A stretch of 64,000 nt of DNA from Gimesia fumaroli (GCF_007754425.1 NZ_CP037452.1:7233164-7297163); one strand, 5' to 3'. Positions 8,834-20,097 are shown, counted from the first letter of the stretch. The notes: generated from the letters alone by a model not told the origin. Program-made: numbers and translations.

Positions 8834-10303
8834 ATGCAACGGCCCGGCAGATGTTTCTCATTGTTGCTGCTCGCTTTACTCGTAACAGTCTGCCCTGCCC
8901 TCTGTTTCGATGCCGCCGCGGCTGATAAACCAAACGTGCTGTTCATCGCCGCCGATGACCTGCGGTGTGACCTCGCCTGTTACGGACATCCGCTGGTGAA
9001 GACACCGCACCTGGATCAACTGGCAGTGCAAGGCGTGCTCTTCAAGCAGGCGTACTGTCAACAGGCGTTGTGCAATCCGTCGCGGGCTTCACTGATGACG
9101 GGCCGCCGCCCGGACAGTCTTAAGATCTGGGATCTGCCCACACACTTTCGCGAAGTGGAACCAGACATCGTCACACTGCCTCAACTGTTCAAGCAGCAGG
9201 GCTACTTCACTCAGAACATTGGCAAAATTTTCCATAACTGGCGTCAGAACATCCAGGGAGACCCGACATCGTGGAGCGTGCCCGCGGTGATGCATTACGC
9301 CACACATGGCAGCGACAAACCGGTTTTGAACAATAATCGTGAACTACCTGTGAATTTCTCGAAGATGTCGAGAACCGAGTGCCGTGACGTTCCCGACTCT
9401 GCTTACTTCGACGGACGGATTGCCGATCTGGCGGTTCAAGCACTCAAAGAAGTCAAACAGAAACAGGAGCCGTTCTTCCTGGCGGTCGGCTTCTGGAAAC
9501 CACATCTGCCTTTTAACCCACCGAAAAAGTATTGGGATCTGTATGACGATAGTCCGATTACTGTCGCTGCAAATCCAGAACCCCCGAAAAATGTGCCGGC
9601 TGTCGCTTTGCATAACGGCCAGGAACTGCTGCGCAGCGCGAAGGGGAAACTGACGAAAGAGGAAATCATCGAGCTCCGCACCGGCTATCTGGCGGGCATC
9701 AGTTATCTCGATGCGCAGATTGGCAAAGTACTCGCGGAACTGGATCGTCAGGGGTTACGAGACAATACAATTATCGTCTTCTGGTCCGATCACGGATTTC
9801 ACCTGGGCGAGCATGGCCTGTGGTGCAAGACATCGAATTTTGAAAACGACGCGCACGTCCCTTTGATGATTTCAACACCGAACATGAAACAGGCGGGAAA
9901 GACATCCGCAGCGCTGGTCGAATTGATCGACATGTATCCGACGCTGGTAGATCTCTGCGCGTTACCTTCCCCTGCCAAGCTGGAAGGCAAGAGTCTGGTC
10001 CCCATTTTGAACGATCCCACCAAAACGGTGAAACCAGCGGCTTACACGCAGCACCCGCGACCCGCCTATTACAAAAAGAGCCCCGAATTTATGGGCGTCT
10101 CCGTCCGCACGCCCCGCTATCGCTATACGGAATGGCGTGACTTTAAAACGGGCAACGTCGTAGCAAAAGAACTCTACGATCACATCATCGATCCCGAAGA
10201 GAACACGAACATCGCCGACCAGCCCACCGACAAAAAAGCCTTTCAGGCTGCAGTCAAACTGCTGGAAGCAAAATTCCCGCGACCGATGAAAGCACAGGAT
10301 TAA
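8834..10303 (+). CDS. Sulfatase, iduronate-2-sulfatase-like
   Basis: Starting at the ATG at 8834 gives 489 residues with a clean signal peptide (about 8-29). The open frame extends upstream to 8711, and an ATG at 8780 is possible, but neither has a better ribosome binding site. Family S1 features: paired metal-binding aspartates D41-D42 in FIAADDLR, and the formylglycine motif CNPSR at 80-84 followed by ASLMTGRRP. WSDHGFHLGEHGLW matches the second metal and active-site segment of iduronate-2-sulfatase-like enzymes. It would hydrolyse sulfate esters of algal or other polysaccharides in the periplasm after Cys80 is converted to formylglycine. It is convergent with the sulfatase at 12414. Confidence 0.92.
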   Translation: MQRPGRCFSLLLLALLVTVCPALCFDAAAADKPNVLFIAADDLRCDLACYGHPLVKTPHLDQLAVQGVLFKQAYCQQALCNPSRASLMTGRRPDSLKIWDLPTHFREVEPDIVTLPQLFKQQGYFTQNIGKIFHNWRQNIQGDPTSWSVPAVMHYATHGSDKPVLNNNRELPVNFSKMSRTECRDVPDSAYFDGRIADLAVQALKEVKQKQEPFFLAVGFWKPHLPFNPPKKYWDLYDDSPITVAANPEPPKNVPAVALHNGQELLRSAKGKLTKEEIIELRTGYLAGISYLDAQIGKVLAELDRQGLRDNTIIVFWSDHGFHLGEHGLWCKTSNFENDAHVPLMISTPNMKQAGKTSAALVELIDMYPTLVDLCALPSPAKLEGKSLVPILNDPTKTVKPAAYTQHPRPAYYKKSPEFMGVSVRTPRYRYTEWRDFKTGNVVAKELYDHIIDPEENTNIADQPTDKKAFQAAVKLLEAKFPRPMKAQD

Positions 10304-10368
10304 ACTGGCTCCATGCAGGAATCGATAGGGGTAGGAAGGACCGGTTGCTTCCGGTCCCCCCTCCCTCC

Positions 10369-10401
10369 GAACCGGACGTGCGGTTCTCCCGCATCCGGCT
10401 C
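10369..10401 (-). ncRNA. Group II intron domain V
   Basis: On the minus strand the 33 bases begin GAGCCGGATG and end GTCCGGTTC, folding into the standard domain V hairpin with a GAGA-type tetraloop region (GGGAGAACC). This is the catalytic core of the ribozyme. Domain VI follows at 10325-10368, with arms GGACCGG and CCGGTCC at 10338-10357. Confidence 0.85.
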
Positions 10402-10415
10402 TCCGGTTGGTAGTT

Positions 10416-11768
10416 TTACCTCTGCGAGGATTGACTGGCCAGAACATGGGATTGTTTCAAGGAGAACAGTCCCTGTTCGGCAAAATAAGCATTGGGCCAG
10501 CGTAAATGATCGTGTCCTCGTCCGCGACCTTTGCCTTTACGACGTTTCCGAAGTATACTTCGCAGACGCATGCGAACCCACTGATCCAGGATGGTATACG
10601 TGGAAGGCTGGCAGTGTTGAAAATAATTGAACCAGCCACGTAGCGTCGGGTTGAGCTGTGCAATGATGCATTGAAGGCTATGCCCGTTCGTCCGCCTCGT
10701 CTTCTGCCGAATGGAGTCTTTGAATTTCTGGAGACTTTTCTTTCGAGGGAAGCGATAACGCCCCTGGAAAGTGTAACCCAGAAAATCGAAGCTCCCCTCG
10801 GCCATGTCGACGATGTGAGTCTTGTCCGGATGCAGCGTCAGGCCGGCTTCCGCCGTCCACTGCCGCACCATCTCCAAAGCTCGCTCGGCGTCTTCCCGAG
10901 TTCGACACAAAATCACGAAGTCGTCTGCGTAACGGACCATCTCAATTCCGGCTCCCGCCATCAAATGGTCGAGGGGATCGAGATAGATGTTGCTGAGCAA
11001 CGGGCTGATCACCGCTCCCTGGGGGCTCCCACGATCGGGAGTCCATTCGGCAAGGTCATCTAGAATCTGTTGACGCAGAAACATCTCGATCAGCGTCAGC
11101 ACCTGGCCGTCGCTGATTTTCTCCCGGACCCGATTCATCAACTTATCGTGGGGAATTGTGTCGAAATAGCTCTTCAAATCTGCATCCACCACATATGTGT
11201 AACCGCTTTCGAGCAGCGTATCGACACGCTGTAGCGCATCCTTACAGCCGCGCCCGGGACGGAAACCATAGCTTTGCTCGGCGAAATCCCGTTCGAAGAT
11301 TGGTTCCAGCACTTGGCGTAATGCGGTCTGCACCACCCGATCCCGAGCTGTGGGAATCCCCAGAGGACGCAGTTCCCTGCTCCCCGGCTTGGGAATCCAC
11401 TGTCGCCGGATTGCCTGCGGTTGGTAGTTTCCTTCCCGCAGTTGTTGCGACAGCTTTCTCAGGTTCGGGATCAATCGCTCGGCGAAGCGTTCGCAGCTGA
11501 CGTGATCCACACCAGCTGCACCGCCGTTGGCGGCTACTCTACGAAACGCCTGATACAAATTTCGATCACGATCGACTTTATCGATCAGACTGAACCATTG
11601 GCCTCCTTTCACCCCCGTTTCGAGGGCCGTCAACATGCGGTCTGTCCAGACACATGGTTCTACCCAGTCCCAGCGGGACGAAGCTTCTCCGACTTGTTTA
11701 GCCGCAAACGGCACTCGCGTCGGTTTTTGTTCCCTGTTTCGGTTCATTCCACATCTACCTTCCTGCAT
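10416..11768 (-). CDS. ltrA: Group II intron reverse transcriptase/maturase
   Basis: The 450-residue product carries the fingers-palm reverse transcriptase motifs in order: GIPTARDRVVQTAL (about 138-151), YGFRPGRGCKDAL (165-177), the palm motif DADLKSYFD, QGAVISPLLSNIYL, and the catalytic YADD at 280-283. It ends with a thumb/X maturase domain (GWFNYF) and a basic tail. There is no HNH endonuclease, so mobility would rely on other priming. A second ATG at 11747 has a better-spaced GGAAGG and may be the true start. The gene lies in intron domain IV; the frame is intact, so the element may be active. Confidence 0.93.
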   Translation of the reverse strand: MQEGRCGMNRNREQKPTRVPFAAKQVGEASSRWDWVEPCVWTDRMLTALETGVKGGQWFSLIDKVDRDRNLYQAFRRVAANGGAAGVDHVSCERFAERLIPNLRKLSQQLREGNYQPQAIRRQWIPKPGSRELRPLGIPTARDRVVQTALRQVLEPIFERDFAEQSYGFRPGRGCKDALQRVDTLLESGYTYVVDADLKSYFDTIPHDKLMNRVREKISDGQVLTLIEMFLRQQILDDLAEWTPDRGSPQGAVISPLLSNIYLDPLDHLMAGAGIEMVRYADDFVILCRTREDAERALEMVRQWTAEAGLTLHPDKTHIVDMAEGSFDFLGYTFQGRYRFPRKKSLQKFKDSIRQKTRRTNGHSLQCIIAQLNPTLRGWFNYFQHCQPSTYTILDQWVRMRLRSILRKRRKGKGRGRGHDHLRWPNAYFAEQGLFSLKQSHVLASQSSQR

Positions 11769-12257
11769 CCCTTTGCTCCACGGGCGTTACCCCGCTTCTT
11801 CGCTAATATGGATGCTCTGACTCCTACCCAACTGGCTCTTCGTACCGGTCGGCTCCAGAGAATCCGGAATCCGGCACATGAACGCCATCCTTAAGATCGG
11901 GCAGGTCTCCCTGCTTCATCACATCAAACCTTCAGACCATTCCGTCTCCAACCACCCCTCGTTGCCCCCGGGACCGACCTGGTTTTGAACCACGGGGCTG
12001 ACCGTCGCGGAACCGCTGGCAGCGGTCCCGCACCCACTCGGCAGAGTTTCGCACGACGTCACTTGGGCTTCGCCATTCCCTAGCTGGCTCACCACAACGA
12101 AAAGCCGAATCGAGTTCGTTATCCTACGGACTAGTCGTTCACATCCGGTTGCTCTCCACCTCCTCTCACGAGAACGCAGTTACCTTCTGTTACGAAGTTC
12201 AGGTCAAACTTCGGCAAGGACTTTCACTTCGCTGATTCAATGCGCTTGCAGGCGCAC

Positions 12258-12398
12258 TAGGGGTCGACCCATGTGTCGACCCGCGCGGTACGCGTTGATC
12301 ACAACGTCTGCGTTCGCACGGTCTGATAGGTTCCATTCGAACGATTTAGAAATATTTGATCATATGACAGGCGGGGAGACACATGGGTCTCCCCCTAC
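12258..12398. repeat. Paired inverted hairpin element (family A, copy 1)
   Basis: Two hairpins face opposite ways about 90 bases apart. The left one (12261-12282) read on the minus strand has arms GGGTCGAC and GTCGACCC, loop ACATGG, followed by CTA. The right one (12373-12394) on the plus strand has arms GGGGAGAC and GTCTCCCC, the same loop ACATGG, followed by CTAC. The arms differ but stay complementary. A second pair with the same layout lies at 44534-44673. Both lie between convergent genes and may also act as terminators. The left edge is interrupted by the group II intron. Confidence 0.75.
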
Positions 12399-12413
12399 AA
12401 TCTTTGTGGCCCC

Positions 12414-14039
<1,626 letters not shown>

Positions 14040-14084
14040 GGTGTTCTTTCTATCGAAGTCAGTTCTTTTGCAGAATCGAATTGA

Positions 14085-15503
14085 TTAATAATCATTTCCC
14101 TGATTGCTGTTGTCACAGGATTTAATCCAGCTCTCAAGGTCGTTTCGGTATTGTTTCACCAGCGCGGGGTAATCCTGTGAAACATCGGTCGTCTCACCCG
14201 GATCAGCGAGTAAATCAAACAACTGATATTGTGCCTTCGCCCTTTTTCCCGTGCGTAACAGCTTATAGCGGTGCGTCATCCAGGCCGCTTTGTTTTGAAA
14301 TTGAAATCCAATGGGCTCTGTCCGTTCCTTGAGATTCTGTTGAACCACGGGGAGTAAATTGATTCCATCCAGGGGACGCTTTTCTGGAACAGGCAACACG
14401 GCGGCAGCCAGAATCGTCGGCAGATAATCACTGGTGACCATGGGGAAACTGGTTTCGGTGCCGGGGGTAATTTTGCCCGGCCACTCCACCAGCGCCGGCA
14501 CACGGATACCCCCTTCGGTCAAATCCCGTTTGCGTCCTCGAAACGGTCCCGCCGATCCGGGCGCACTCGCATTGCCTTCCGGGCCGTTGTCGGAACAGAA
14601 CCAGAGCATCGTATTTTCAGCGGCATTGAACTCTTTCAGCTGAGCCCGTAAGCGTCCGATCTGCTCGTCCATGGCCGTGATACAACCATAGTAGTTCGCG
14701 TGGTACAAATCGTGTTTCGCATACATCGCCCGATAGCGGGGACCGGCGACCACCGGCAGATGGGGCGTGTGAAACCAGATGACACAGAAAAACGGCTTCT
14801 GCGCTTTCGCACTCTGCTTGACAAAGGGAATCACACGGTCCATGATCACGCGCGAATCATCGCCGCTCAGATTGTCCTTCACGATCTCGCCCTTATCGTT
14901 CCAATAGTGGGTGCCATACGCCTGACTCGGACTGTCGTCGGTCAACGCCGCCCAACCTTTACTTGGTGCTTTCCCTTTTGGTTTTCGCATCGGGTCCCAA
15001 GTGGGAACTTTCGCTTCGGTCGAGAAACAGACTTCGAATCCGTTTTCCCAGGGGGGCGAAAAGTGATCGATATTTTTGGGGCCGCCCCGATTCGAATCGC
15101 GGATTGTTTTGGTCAACGTACCCAAATGCCATTTGCCAAAGTGCCCCGTCCGATATCCGGCGGCTTTCAATGATTCCGCCAGCGTCTGTTCCTGCGGCTT
15201 CATGTGTCCGGTGTTGGCGTGCACGATCCCATACCGAAACGGATTGCGGCCCGTCAGACAGCTCCCGCGCGTCGGGCTGCACACCGGCGCGCTGGCGTAG
15301 AACCGACTGAGAATCATCCCCGCCCGCGCCATCGCATCCAGGTGCGGCGTCTTAATGATCTTGTTTCCGTTAAAGCCGGTGTCACCCCAGCCCAGATCGT
15401 CGCACATGATCAAAATCACGTTCGGTTGCTCAGCCGCATGAACATCAAGTCCGAACAGAATCACGATGAGACAGATTGCTGCAGTCGCTAATTTGGTAAA
15501 CAT
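14085..15503 (-). CDS. Sulfatase (family S1)
   Basis: The 472-residue exported protein (signal peptide about 5-23) has metal-binding DD at 35-36 (MCDDLGWGD), the formylglycine motif CSPTR at 75-79 followed by GSCLTGRNPF, and FCSDNGPEG for the second metal site. It is only distantly like its downstream neighbour, so the two probably cut different linkages rather than being a recent duplication. It follows the isomerase-like gene by 59 bases and precedes the arylsulfatase by 45, all on the minus strand. The substrate is unknown. Confidence 0.92.
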   Translation of the reverse strand: MFTKLATAAICLIVILFGLDVHAAEQPNVILIMCDDLGWGDTGFNGNKIIKTPHLDAMARAGMILSRFYASAPVCSPTRGSCLTGRNPFRYGIVHANTGHMKPQEQTLAESLKAAGYRTGHFGKWHLGTLTKTIRDSNRGGPKNIDHFSPPWENGFEVCFSTEAKVPTWDPMRKPKGKAPSKGWAALTDDSPSQAYGTHYWNDKGEIVKDNLSGDDSRVIMDRVIPFVKQSAKAQKPFFCVIWFHTPHLPVVAGPRYRAMYAKHDLYHANYYGCITAMDEQIGRLRAQLKEFNAAENTMLWFCSDNGPEGNASAPGSAGPFRGRKRDLTEGGIRVPALVEWPGKITPGTETSFPMVTSDYLPTILAAAVLPVPEKRPLDGINLLPVVQQNLKERTEPIGFQFQNKAAWMTHRYKLLRTGKRAKAQYQLFDLLADPGETTDVSQDYPALVKQYRNDLESWIKSCDNSNQGNDY

Positions 15504-15562
15504 CTAACGCGCCCCCACCATGAGCGGAATGGCGCTCAGTTGGTTTTGAGTCTCAATCAAAC

Positions 15563-16546
15563 TTACGACCACAGCGAACGGAAATACTTCGCATCGACGG
15601 CCGTCTGTGCCAGGCATTCCTGCGTTGAAAGTTCTTTCCAGCTATGTCGGCCCTTGTACTCGCTATGCAGTGAGAAGATTCCTTCGTAACCCAATTCACG
15701 CAGGGCAGCCACATATTTCGGGATTGGGGAAATGCCATCCGCAACCGGCACGGTTTTCACTTCCCATTTCTGATGTCCCTGTTTATCGCGACCTTCACCC
15801 CGTTCCCAGGCAAAGTTCTTGACCGCACATAACGAAATCCAGGGCGCGAGTAAATCCAGTCCCTGTCGCCAACCATCGCCGCTCCCTTCTTTGACCATGT
15901 GCAGCATGTCGACATACGCGCCGACTTCCTGTGGCGAATAATCCTGGATCAACTGATATAACTGAGTTCCATGCGAAGGAAGAAACGCGTTTGAGTGCAC
16001 GTGCACGCAAGGCAAAATTTCATACTTCTGACACAGCTTCGCGACCTTGCCGATTTTTTTCGTCGTCTCTTTCAACTGTTGGGCCAGGGTGCCGAACGGC
16101 TTGTAACGATAGTAGCCGATCTTCACACGATCAATGCCCTGCTCCTGCGCCGTCGCCAGAATGCGTTCGGCGTTTTTATCGGGCTCGTCGATCATCGTGG
16201 TCAGGAACAGAATTTTCACGTCCGCTTCTTTGGCCGCCTTGCAGGCTTCCGGTAGTTCCTTTTCGGCGTTCTCAGGCAGAATGTGGCCTTTGGGGCGGAC
16301 TGTCAGATCGAGGCCGTCCAGTCCGATCGATTTGAACGCCCGGCACACATCGGGAATCGGCATGTCCTGAAAACTTTTGGTGAACGCGCCCAGCTGGTAG
16401 CCGCTGGCCGGTTTCTGTTTACTTTCGCCCGCCTGTAATCCGGTTAAACCGCCGGCGAGTGCTGTACCCGCTAATACATTCAGTGAGGCCTGTTTCAGAA
16501 AATCACGGCGTGGGAGCCGATTATGAGGGGTGAGAGCATTCCGCAT
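15563..16546 (-). CDS. Tat-exported sugar phosphate isomerase/epimerase-like TIM barrel
   Basis: The 327-residue protein starts with a twin-arginine signal (RRDFLKQASLNVLAGTALAGG, about 13-33, given only as position of the Tat motif RRDFLK). The rest is a xylose-isomerase-like barrel (IolE/TIM superfamily AP_endonuc_2), with DGLDLTVRPKGH early, VHVHSNAF near the metal site, and YEGIFSLHSEYKG near the end. GAGAAGG stands 8 bases before the ATG. Such proteins isomerise or epimerise sugars or keto-sugars with a divalent metal. Export fits work on products of the two sulfatases behind it. The reaction is not predictable. Confidence 0.85.
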   Translation of the reverse strand: MRNALTPHNRLPRRDFLKQASLNVLAGTALAGGLTGLQAGESKQKPASGYQLGAFTKSFQDMPIPDVCRAFKSIGLDGLDLTVRPKGHILPENAEKELPEACKAAKEADVKILFLTTMIDEPDKNAERILATAQEQGIDRVKIGYYRYKPFGTLAQQLKETTKKIGKVAKLCQKYEILPCVHVHSNAFLPSHGTQLYQLIQDYSPQEVGAYVDMLHMVKEGSGDGWRQGLDLLAPWISLCAVKNFAWERGEGRDKQGHQKWEVKTVPVADGISPIPKYVAALRELGYEGIFSLHSEYKGRHSWKELSTQECLAQTAVDAKYFRSLWS

Positions 16547-16681
16547 CGTAAAAACCTTCTCTATGATTCAAAGTCGGGTAGAAATCAGTGGTTGTCGTTT
16601 TATAGTAGTATGATCACCAGCCGACCCTTTTTCTACCGGATTTAACCGTTTTACTGAAATCGAAAGCGATACCCTGTTCGT

Positions 16682-18001
16682 ATGTCTGAGCCGCTCACAC
16701 TCGTTGCCACCTCTGCCTTTGGCCTGGAAGCGGTGGTTTCGCGCGAATTGAAACAACTGGGATACGAGGATCAGACCGTCGAAAACGGTCGCGTTACCTT
16801 TCAAGGTGATCTCGAAGCGATCTGCCGCTGCAATCTCTGGCTTCGTAGTGCCGACCGTGTAATGATCTGTCTCGGTGAATTCACGGCTCTCGACTTCGAT
16901 GACCTGTTCGACGAAACCCGCGATCTCGAATGGGAACGCTGGATGCCCCCTTCGGCCCGGTTCCCTGTGCGTGCGTCCGCCGTTCGTTCCAAGATTAACA
17001 GCGCCAAAAACTCACAGAAGATGGTCAAAAAGGCAATCGCCGAACGCTTGAAAGATCATTACATCAAAGACTGGTTCCCTGAAGACGGCCCCCTGTATTC
17101 GGTCAACGCGGCCATTCTGAAAGACAAAGCGTCGATCTGCGTCGACACTACCGGCTCCAGTCTGCACAAACGCGGCTATCGTAAACTGACCGCCGGTGCG
17201 CAATTGAAAGAGACACTGGCAGCCGGCCTGATCCAACTCAGCTACTGGAACCGGGAGCGGGCGTTTGTCGATCCCTGTTGCGGTTCGGGAACGATCCCCA
17301 TTGAAGCCGCCTTGATCGGTACGAATACGGCGCCGGGCATCAATCGCGAATTTGCCTGCGAAGGCTGGCAGCAGTTTCCTGCGGAACTATGGAAAGAGGC
17401 TCGCGACGAAGCCCGCGACCTGGAACGCAATGATCTTGCATTTCGTTTGCAAGGCTACGACATTGATCCCGCGATGATTCGTATGGCCCGCTATCACGCA
17501 CAACAGGCGGGCATGGAGGACTTCATTCATTTTCAGGATCAGCCTCTCTCCGAATTCAGCACGCCCCGCAAATATGGCTGCATCATTACCAACCCTCCCT
17601 ATGGCGAACGCCTGGGAGAGAAAGAAGACGCCGAAGTCATCTACCGCGAAATGAAACGCGTGTTTAAGCCCCTGGATACCTGGTCGATTTATGTATTGAC
17701 CTCGCATCCCGGCTTCGAACGCATTTACGGACAAAAGGCCCGCCGCCGCAAGCTGTATAACGGCGGCATCGAATGCACCTACTATCAATTCCCGGGTCCC
17801 CCCCCGCCACGGAAGAAGTCGCCCTGGGACAAAGCCAAAGCTGCGGAAGAAGATGAGACGGGCGAAGAAACGCCAGACGCTGAAGCGACGGTTCCCCAAC
17901 CCGCTGATGCAGAACCGGCACAAGCGGAGTCGGCAACCATGGAGCCGGCTGACGTCGAACCAAACGTCGAACAGTCTGCAGACGAAAAAGAATCGTCTTG
18001 A
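16682..18001 (+). CDS. THUMP-domain class I methyltransferase, RlmL-like
   Basis: A 439-residue protein with an N-terminal THUMP RNA-binding region (about 45-155) and a Rossmann methyltransferase: SAM motif I FVDPCCGSGTIPIEAAL (about 196-212) and the catalytic motif IV NPPYGERLGE near 304. This corresponds to the N-terminal half of E. coli RlmL, which makes m2G in 23S rRNA, without the RlmK half. The last 70 residues are an acidic Ala/Glu/Pro tail of low complexity (EPADVEP units), probably disordered. It is convergent with the helicase at 18013 with only 11 bases between the stops. Confidence 0.88.
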   Translation: MSEPLTLVATSAFGLEAVVSRELKQLGYEDQTVENGRVTFQGDLEAICRCNLWLRSADRVMICLGEFTALDFDDLFDETRDLEWERWMPPSARFPVRASAVRSKINSAKNSQKMVKKAIAERLKDHYIKDWFPEDGPLYSVNAAILKDKASICVDTTGSSLHKRGYRKLTAGAQLKETLAAGLIQLSYWNRERAFVDPCCGSGTIPIEAALIGTNTAPGINREFACEGWQQFPAELWKEARDEARDLERNDLAFRLQGYDIDPAMIRMARYHAQQAGMEDFIHFQDQPLSEFSTPRKYGCIITNPPYGERLGEKEDAEVIYREMKRVFKPLDTWSIYVLTSHPGFERIYGQKARRRKLYNGGIECTYYQFPGPPPPRKKSPWDKAKAAEEDETGEETPDAEATVPQPADAEPAQAESATMEPADVEPNVEQSADEKESS

Positions 18002-18012
18002 ACAACCCGCGG

Positions 18013-20097
18013 TCAGGCGGTCCACATATTACGCAGATTTTTGCGAATGTCTTCCGCCGTCGTCTCGATTTGTGCTTCCTGTGGCGTATCCAGGTCCTCG
18101 GCATTGAACGCCGGTCGTCGCTGAAACAGGGACAACGTTTTTGACGAAACAAACCGCGTCAGTTGCGCGTAACTATGAGCCTGGTTCCAGCGTCGATTCT
18201 GGAAATACTGACGATGTGGAAAACAGACATAGAGCCAGTTTTTCGCCCGCGTGAGCGCGACATAAAATAATCGGCGTTCTTCGTCGATTTCCTCTTCACT
18301 CTCCAGCGACATCTCGGAAGGAATACTGCCGTCGGCCGCCTGCAGCACATAAACGGCGTCCCACTCCAGTCCTTTTGAGGAATGGATCGTGCTTAACACC
18401 AGAAAATCATCGTCGGCCTTATCACTGCCGGTCGCGACATCCTGTGTCGAGCTGGGCGGGTCGAGGGTGATCTCTTCCAGAAAACTCATCCGGCTGCTGA
18501 ACCGGCTGGCGACCTGTTCCAGTTGTTCCAAATCGCGCTGGCGAGCCGATGCGTTGTCATATTGCTGATCCAGGATGGGGGCATAAAAGGTGCGTACCTG
18601 ATGCACCTCAGCAGAAATGCCCTTTTTCTCTGATTGCGGCGAGGCGAGATTATTCATCAGTCGCACAAACAGCGGCCAATGTTCGACGGTCGCCGCCGGC
18701 GGTTTGAATTCGCTCCAGACATCAAACCGGAACTGCGATTCGGCCAGCACGTTGAGCAATTGTTGTGCTTTTTTCTGACCGATGCCCGGCAGTAATGTTA
18801 ACACACGCAAGCCGGAAACCGCATCACGTGGATTTTCCGCCAGACGTAAATAAGCCATGAGATCTTTGACGTGGGCCGTTTCGATAAACTTCAAGCCGCC
18901 ATACTTGTGATAGGCGATGTTACGACGGGCCAGTTCGACTTCCAGCGGCAGACTGTGATTCGACGCCCGAAACAGCACTGCCTGCTTCTGCAGAGGAATG
19001 CCGGCTTCCCGATGTTCGAGTACCTGCTGTACCACGAAGTCGGCCTGCTCGTTGTTGTCGCTGCAGTCCACGATGAACGGTGCTTCGCCGGTCAGTTTCG
19101 ACGACCAGAGATTTTTCTCGTACCGTTCATGGGCTTCGTCGATGATCTGGTTCGTCGCCTGCAGGATCGGTTGTGTGCTGCGATAGTTCTCTTCCAGCGT
19201 GACGATCGTTGTGCCCGGATACGCCTGGGGGAAGTCCAGAATGTTGCGCACGGTCGCCGCCCGGAACGAATAAATCGACTGGGCATCATCGCCCACGACC
19301 GTCAGGCCTTCCCCTTCGGGAGAGAGGTTTTTCAGAATGCCCGACTGCAGCACGTTCGTATCCTGATACTCGTCCACCAGAACTGCTTCAAACTGACCGC
19401 GGAGCAGCTTGCCGCCGGCGGGATCTGCGGCGAGGGCATGCCAGAAGATCAACAGGTCGTCGTAATCGAGGATGTTCTGTTTCTCTTTGCGATCGACGAA
19501 CGCCTGGAACAGTTTTTTGAGATCGTCGACATGCTCCAGACACCAGGGATAATGCTGTTCCAGAATCGGCTCCAGCTTGGAACACGTATTCACACAGCGG
19601 CTGTAGATTTCCAGCAGGGTCCCTTTACGGGGAAATTTCTTGCCGTTGTTTCCCAGCTCCAGTTCGCTGCGGATCGAACTCATTAAATCTTCGCTGTCAC
19701 TGCGATCGATGATGGTGAAATCATCGGGCAGGCCAATCGCCTGACCGTAGCGTCTGAGCAGACGGGCCGCCGTTGAGTGAAACGTGCCCCCCCAGATACT
19801 TCGCGAGCGGGCCTCCGCGACCGAACGTTCGCGGCCCGCGCCCAAAGCGCGAAGCAGGTTATCGACGCGGCGGATCATTTCGTTCGCAGCCCGCCGGGAG
19901 AAGGTGAGCAAAAGAATCCGGCTGGGATCAATGCCTTGCGAAATCAGGTAGGCGACGCGATGCGAAAGTGTGGTCGTTTTCCCTGTACCGGCACCAGCGA
20001 TAATCAACAGTGGACCGGTATCGTGACAGGCAGCCGCCCGCTGCTCCGGGTTGAGCTGTTGAAACAGTTCTTCAAGTTCTTGTGGGATTTCTGACAT
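18013..20097 (-). CDS. UvrD/PcrA/Rep-family ATP-dependent DNA helicase
   Basis: The 694-residue protein has all superfamily 1A helicase motifs: Walker A AGAGTGKT at 34-41, motif II VDEYQDTN, motif III VGDDAQSIYSFR, motif V STIHSSKGLEWDAVYV and motif VI EERRLFYVALTRA. It unwinds 3'-tailed DNA in repair or replication restart. It is slightly shorter than E. coli UvrD (720) and could be either a UvrD/PcrA or a Rep-like enzyme; a symbol is withheld. It is transcribed alone. Confidence 0.92.
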   Translation of the reverse strand: MSEIPQELEELFQQLNPEQRAAACHDTGPLLIIAGAGTGKTTTLSHRVAYLISQGIDPSRILLLTFSRRAANEMIRRVDNLLRALGAGRERSVAEARSRSIWGGTFHSTAARLLRRYGQAIGLPDDFTIIDRSDSEDLMSSIRSELELGNNGKKFPRKGTLLEIYSRCVNTCSKLEPILEQHYPWCLEHVDDLKKLFQAFVDRKEKQNILDYDDLLIFWHALAADPAGGKLLRGQFEAVLVDEYQDTNVLQSGILKNLSPEGEGLTVVGDDAQSIYSFRAATVRNILDFPQAYPGTTIVTLEENYRSTQPILQATNQIIDEAHERYEKNLWSSKLTGEAPFIVDCSDNNEQADFVVQQVLEHREAGIPLQKQAVLFRASNHSLPLEVELARRNIAYHKYGGLKFIETAHVKDLMAYLRLAENPRDAVSGLRVLTLLPGIGQKKAQQLLNVLAESQFRFDVWSEFKPPAATVEHWPLFVRLMNNLASPQSEKKGISAEVHQVRTFYAPILDQQYDNASARQRDLEQLEQVASRFSSRMSFLEEITLDPPSSTQDVATGSDKADDDFLVLSTIHSSKGLEWDAVYVLQAADGSIPSEMSLESEEEIDEERRLFYVALTRAKNWLYVCFPHRQYFQNRRWNQAHSYAQLTRFVSSKTLSLFQRRPAFNAEDLDTPQEAQIETTAEDIRKNLRNMWTA

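Larger units (their letters stand above)
10325..12257 (-). mobile_element. Group II intron with its maturase gene
   Basis: The element is read on the minus strand. Its 5' end is GTGCGCC at 12257-12251, matching the GUGYG consensus. The 3' end has a canonical domain V, a domain VI hairpin with a bulged A (position 10332) eight bases from the end, and ends CTAT at 10325. This gives 1933 bp with the reverse transcriptase at 10416-11768. The 5' junction lies immediately after a perfect 8-bp hairpin plus CTA (12258-12282), as expected for introns that home to DNA hairpins, such as class C. The bases CCCCT at 11955-11959 (AGGGG in the RNA) could be the exon-binding loop for the 5' exon CCCCTA; this is tentative. 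The exact ends are inferred. Confidence 0.85.

Noticed and set aside
18871..19686. A 271-codon plus-strand frame inside the helicase gene
   Set aside because: It is antisense to the intact UvrD-like gene whose motifs are complete.
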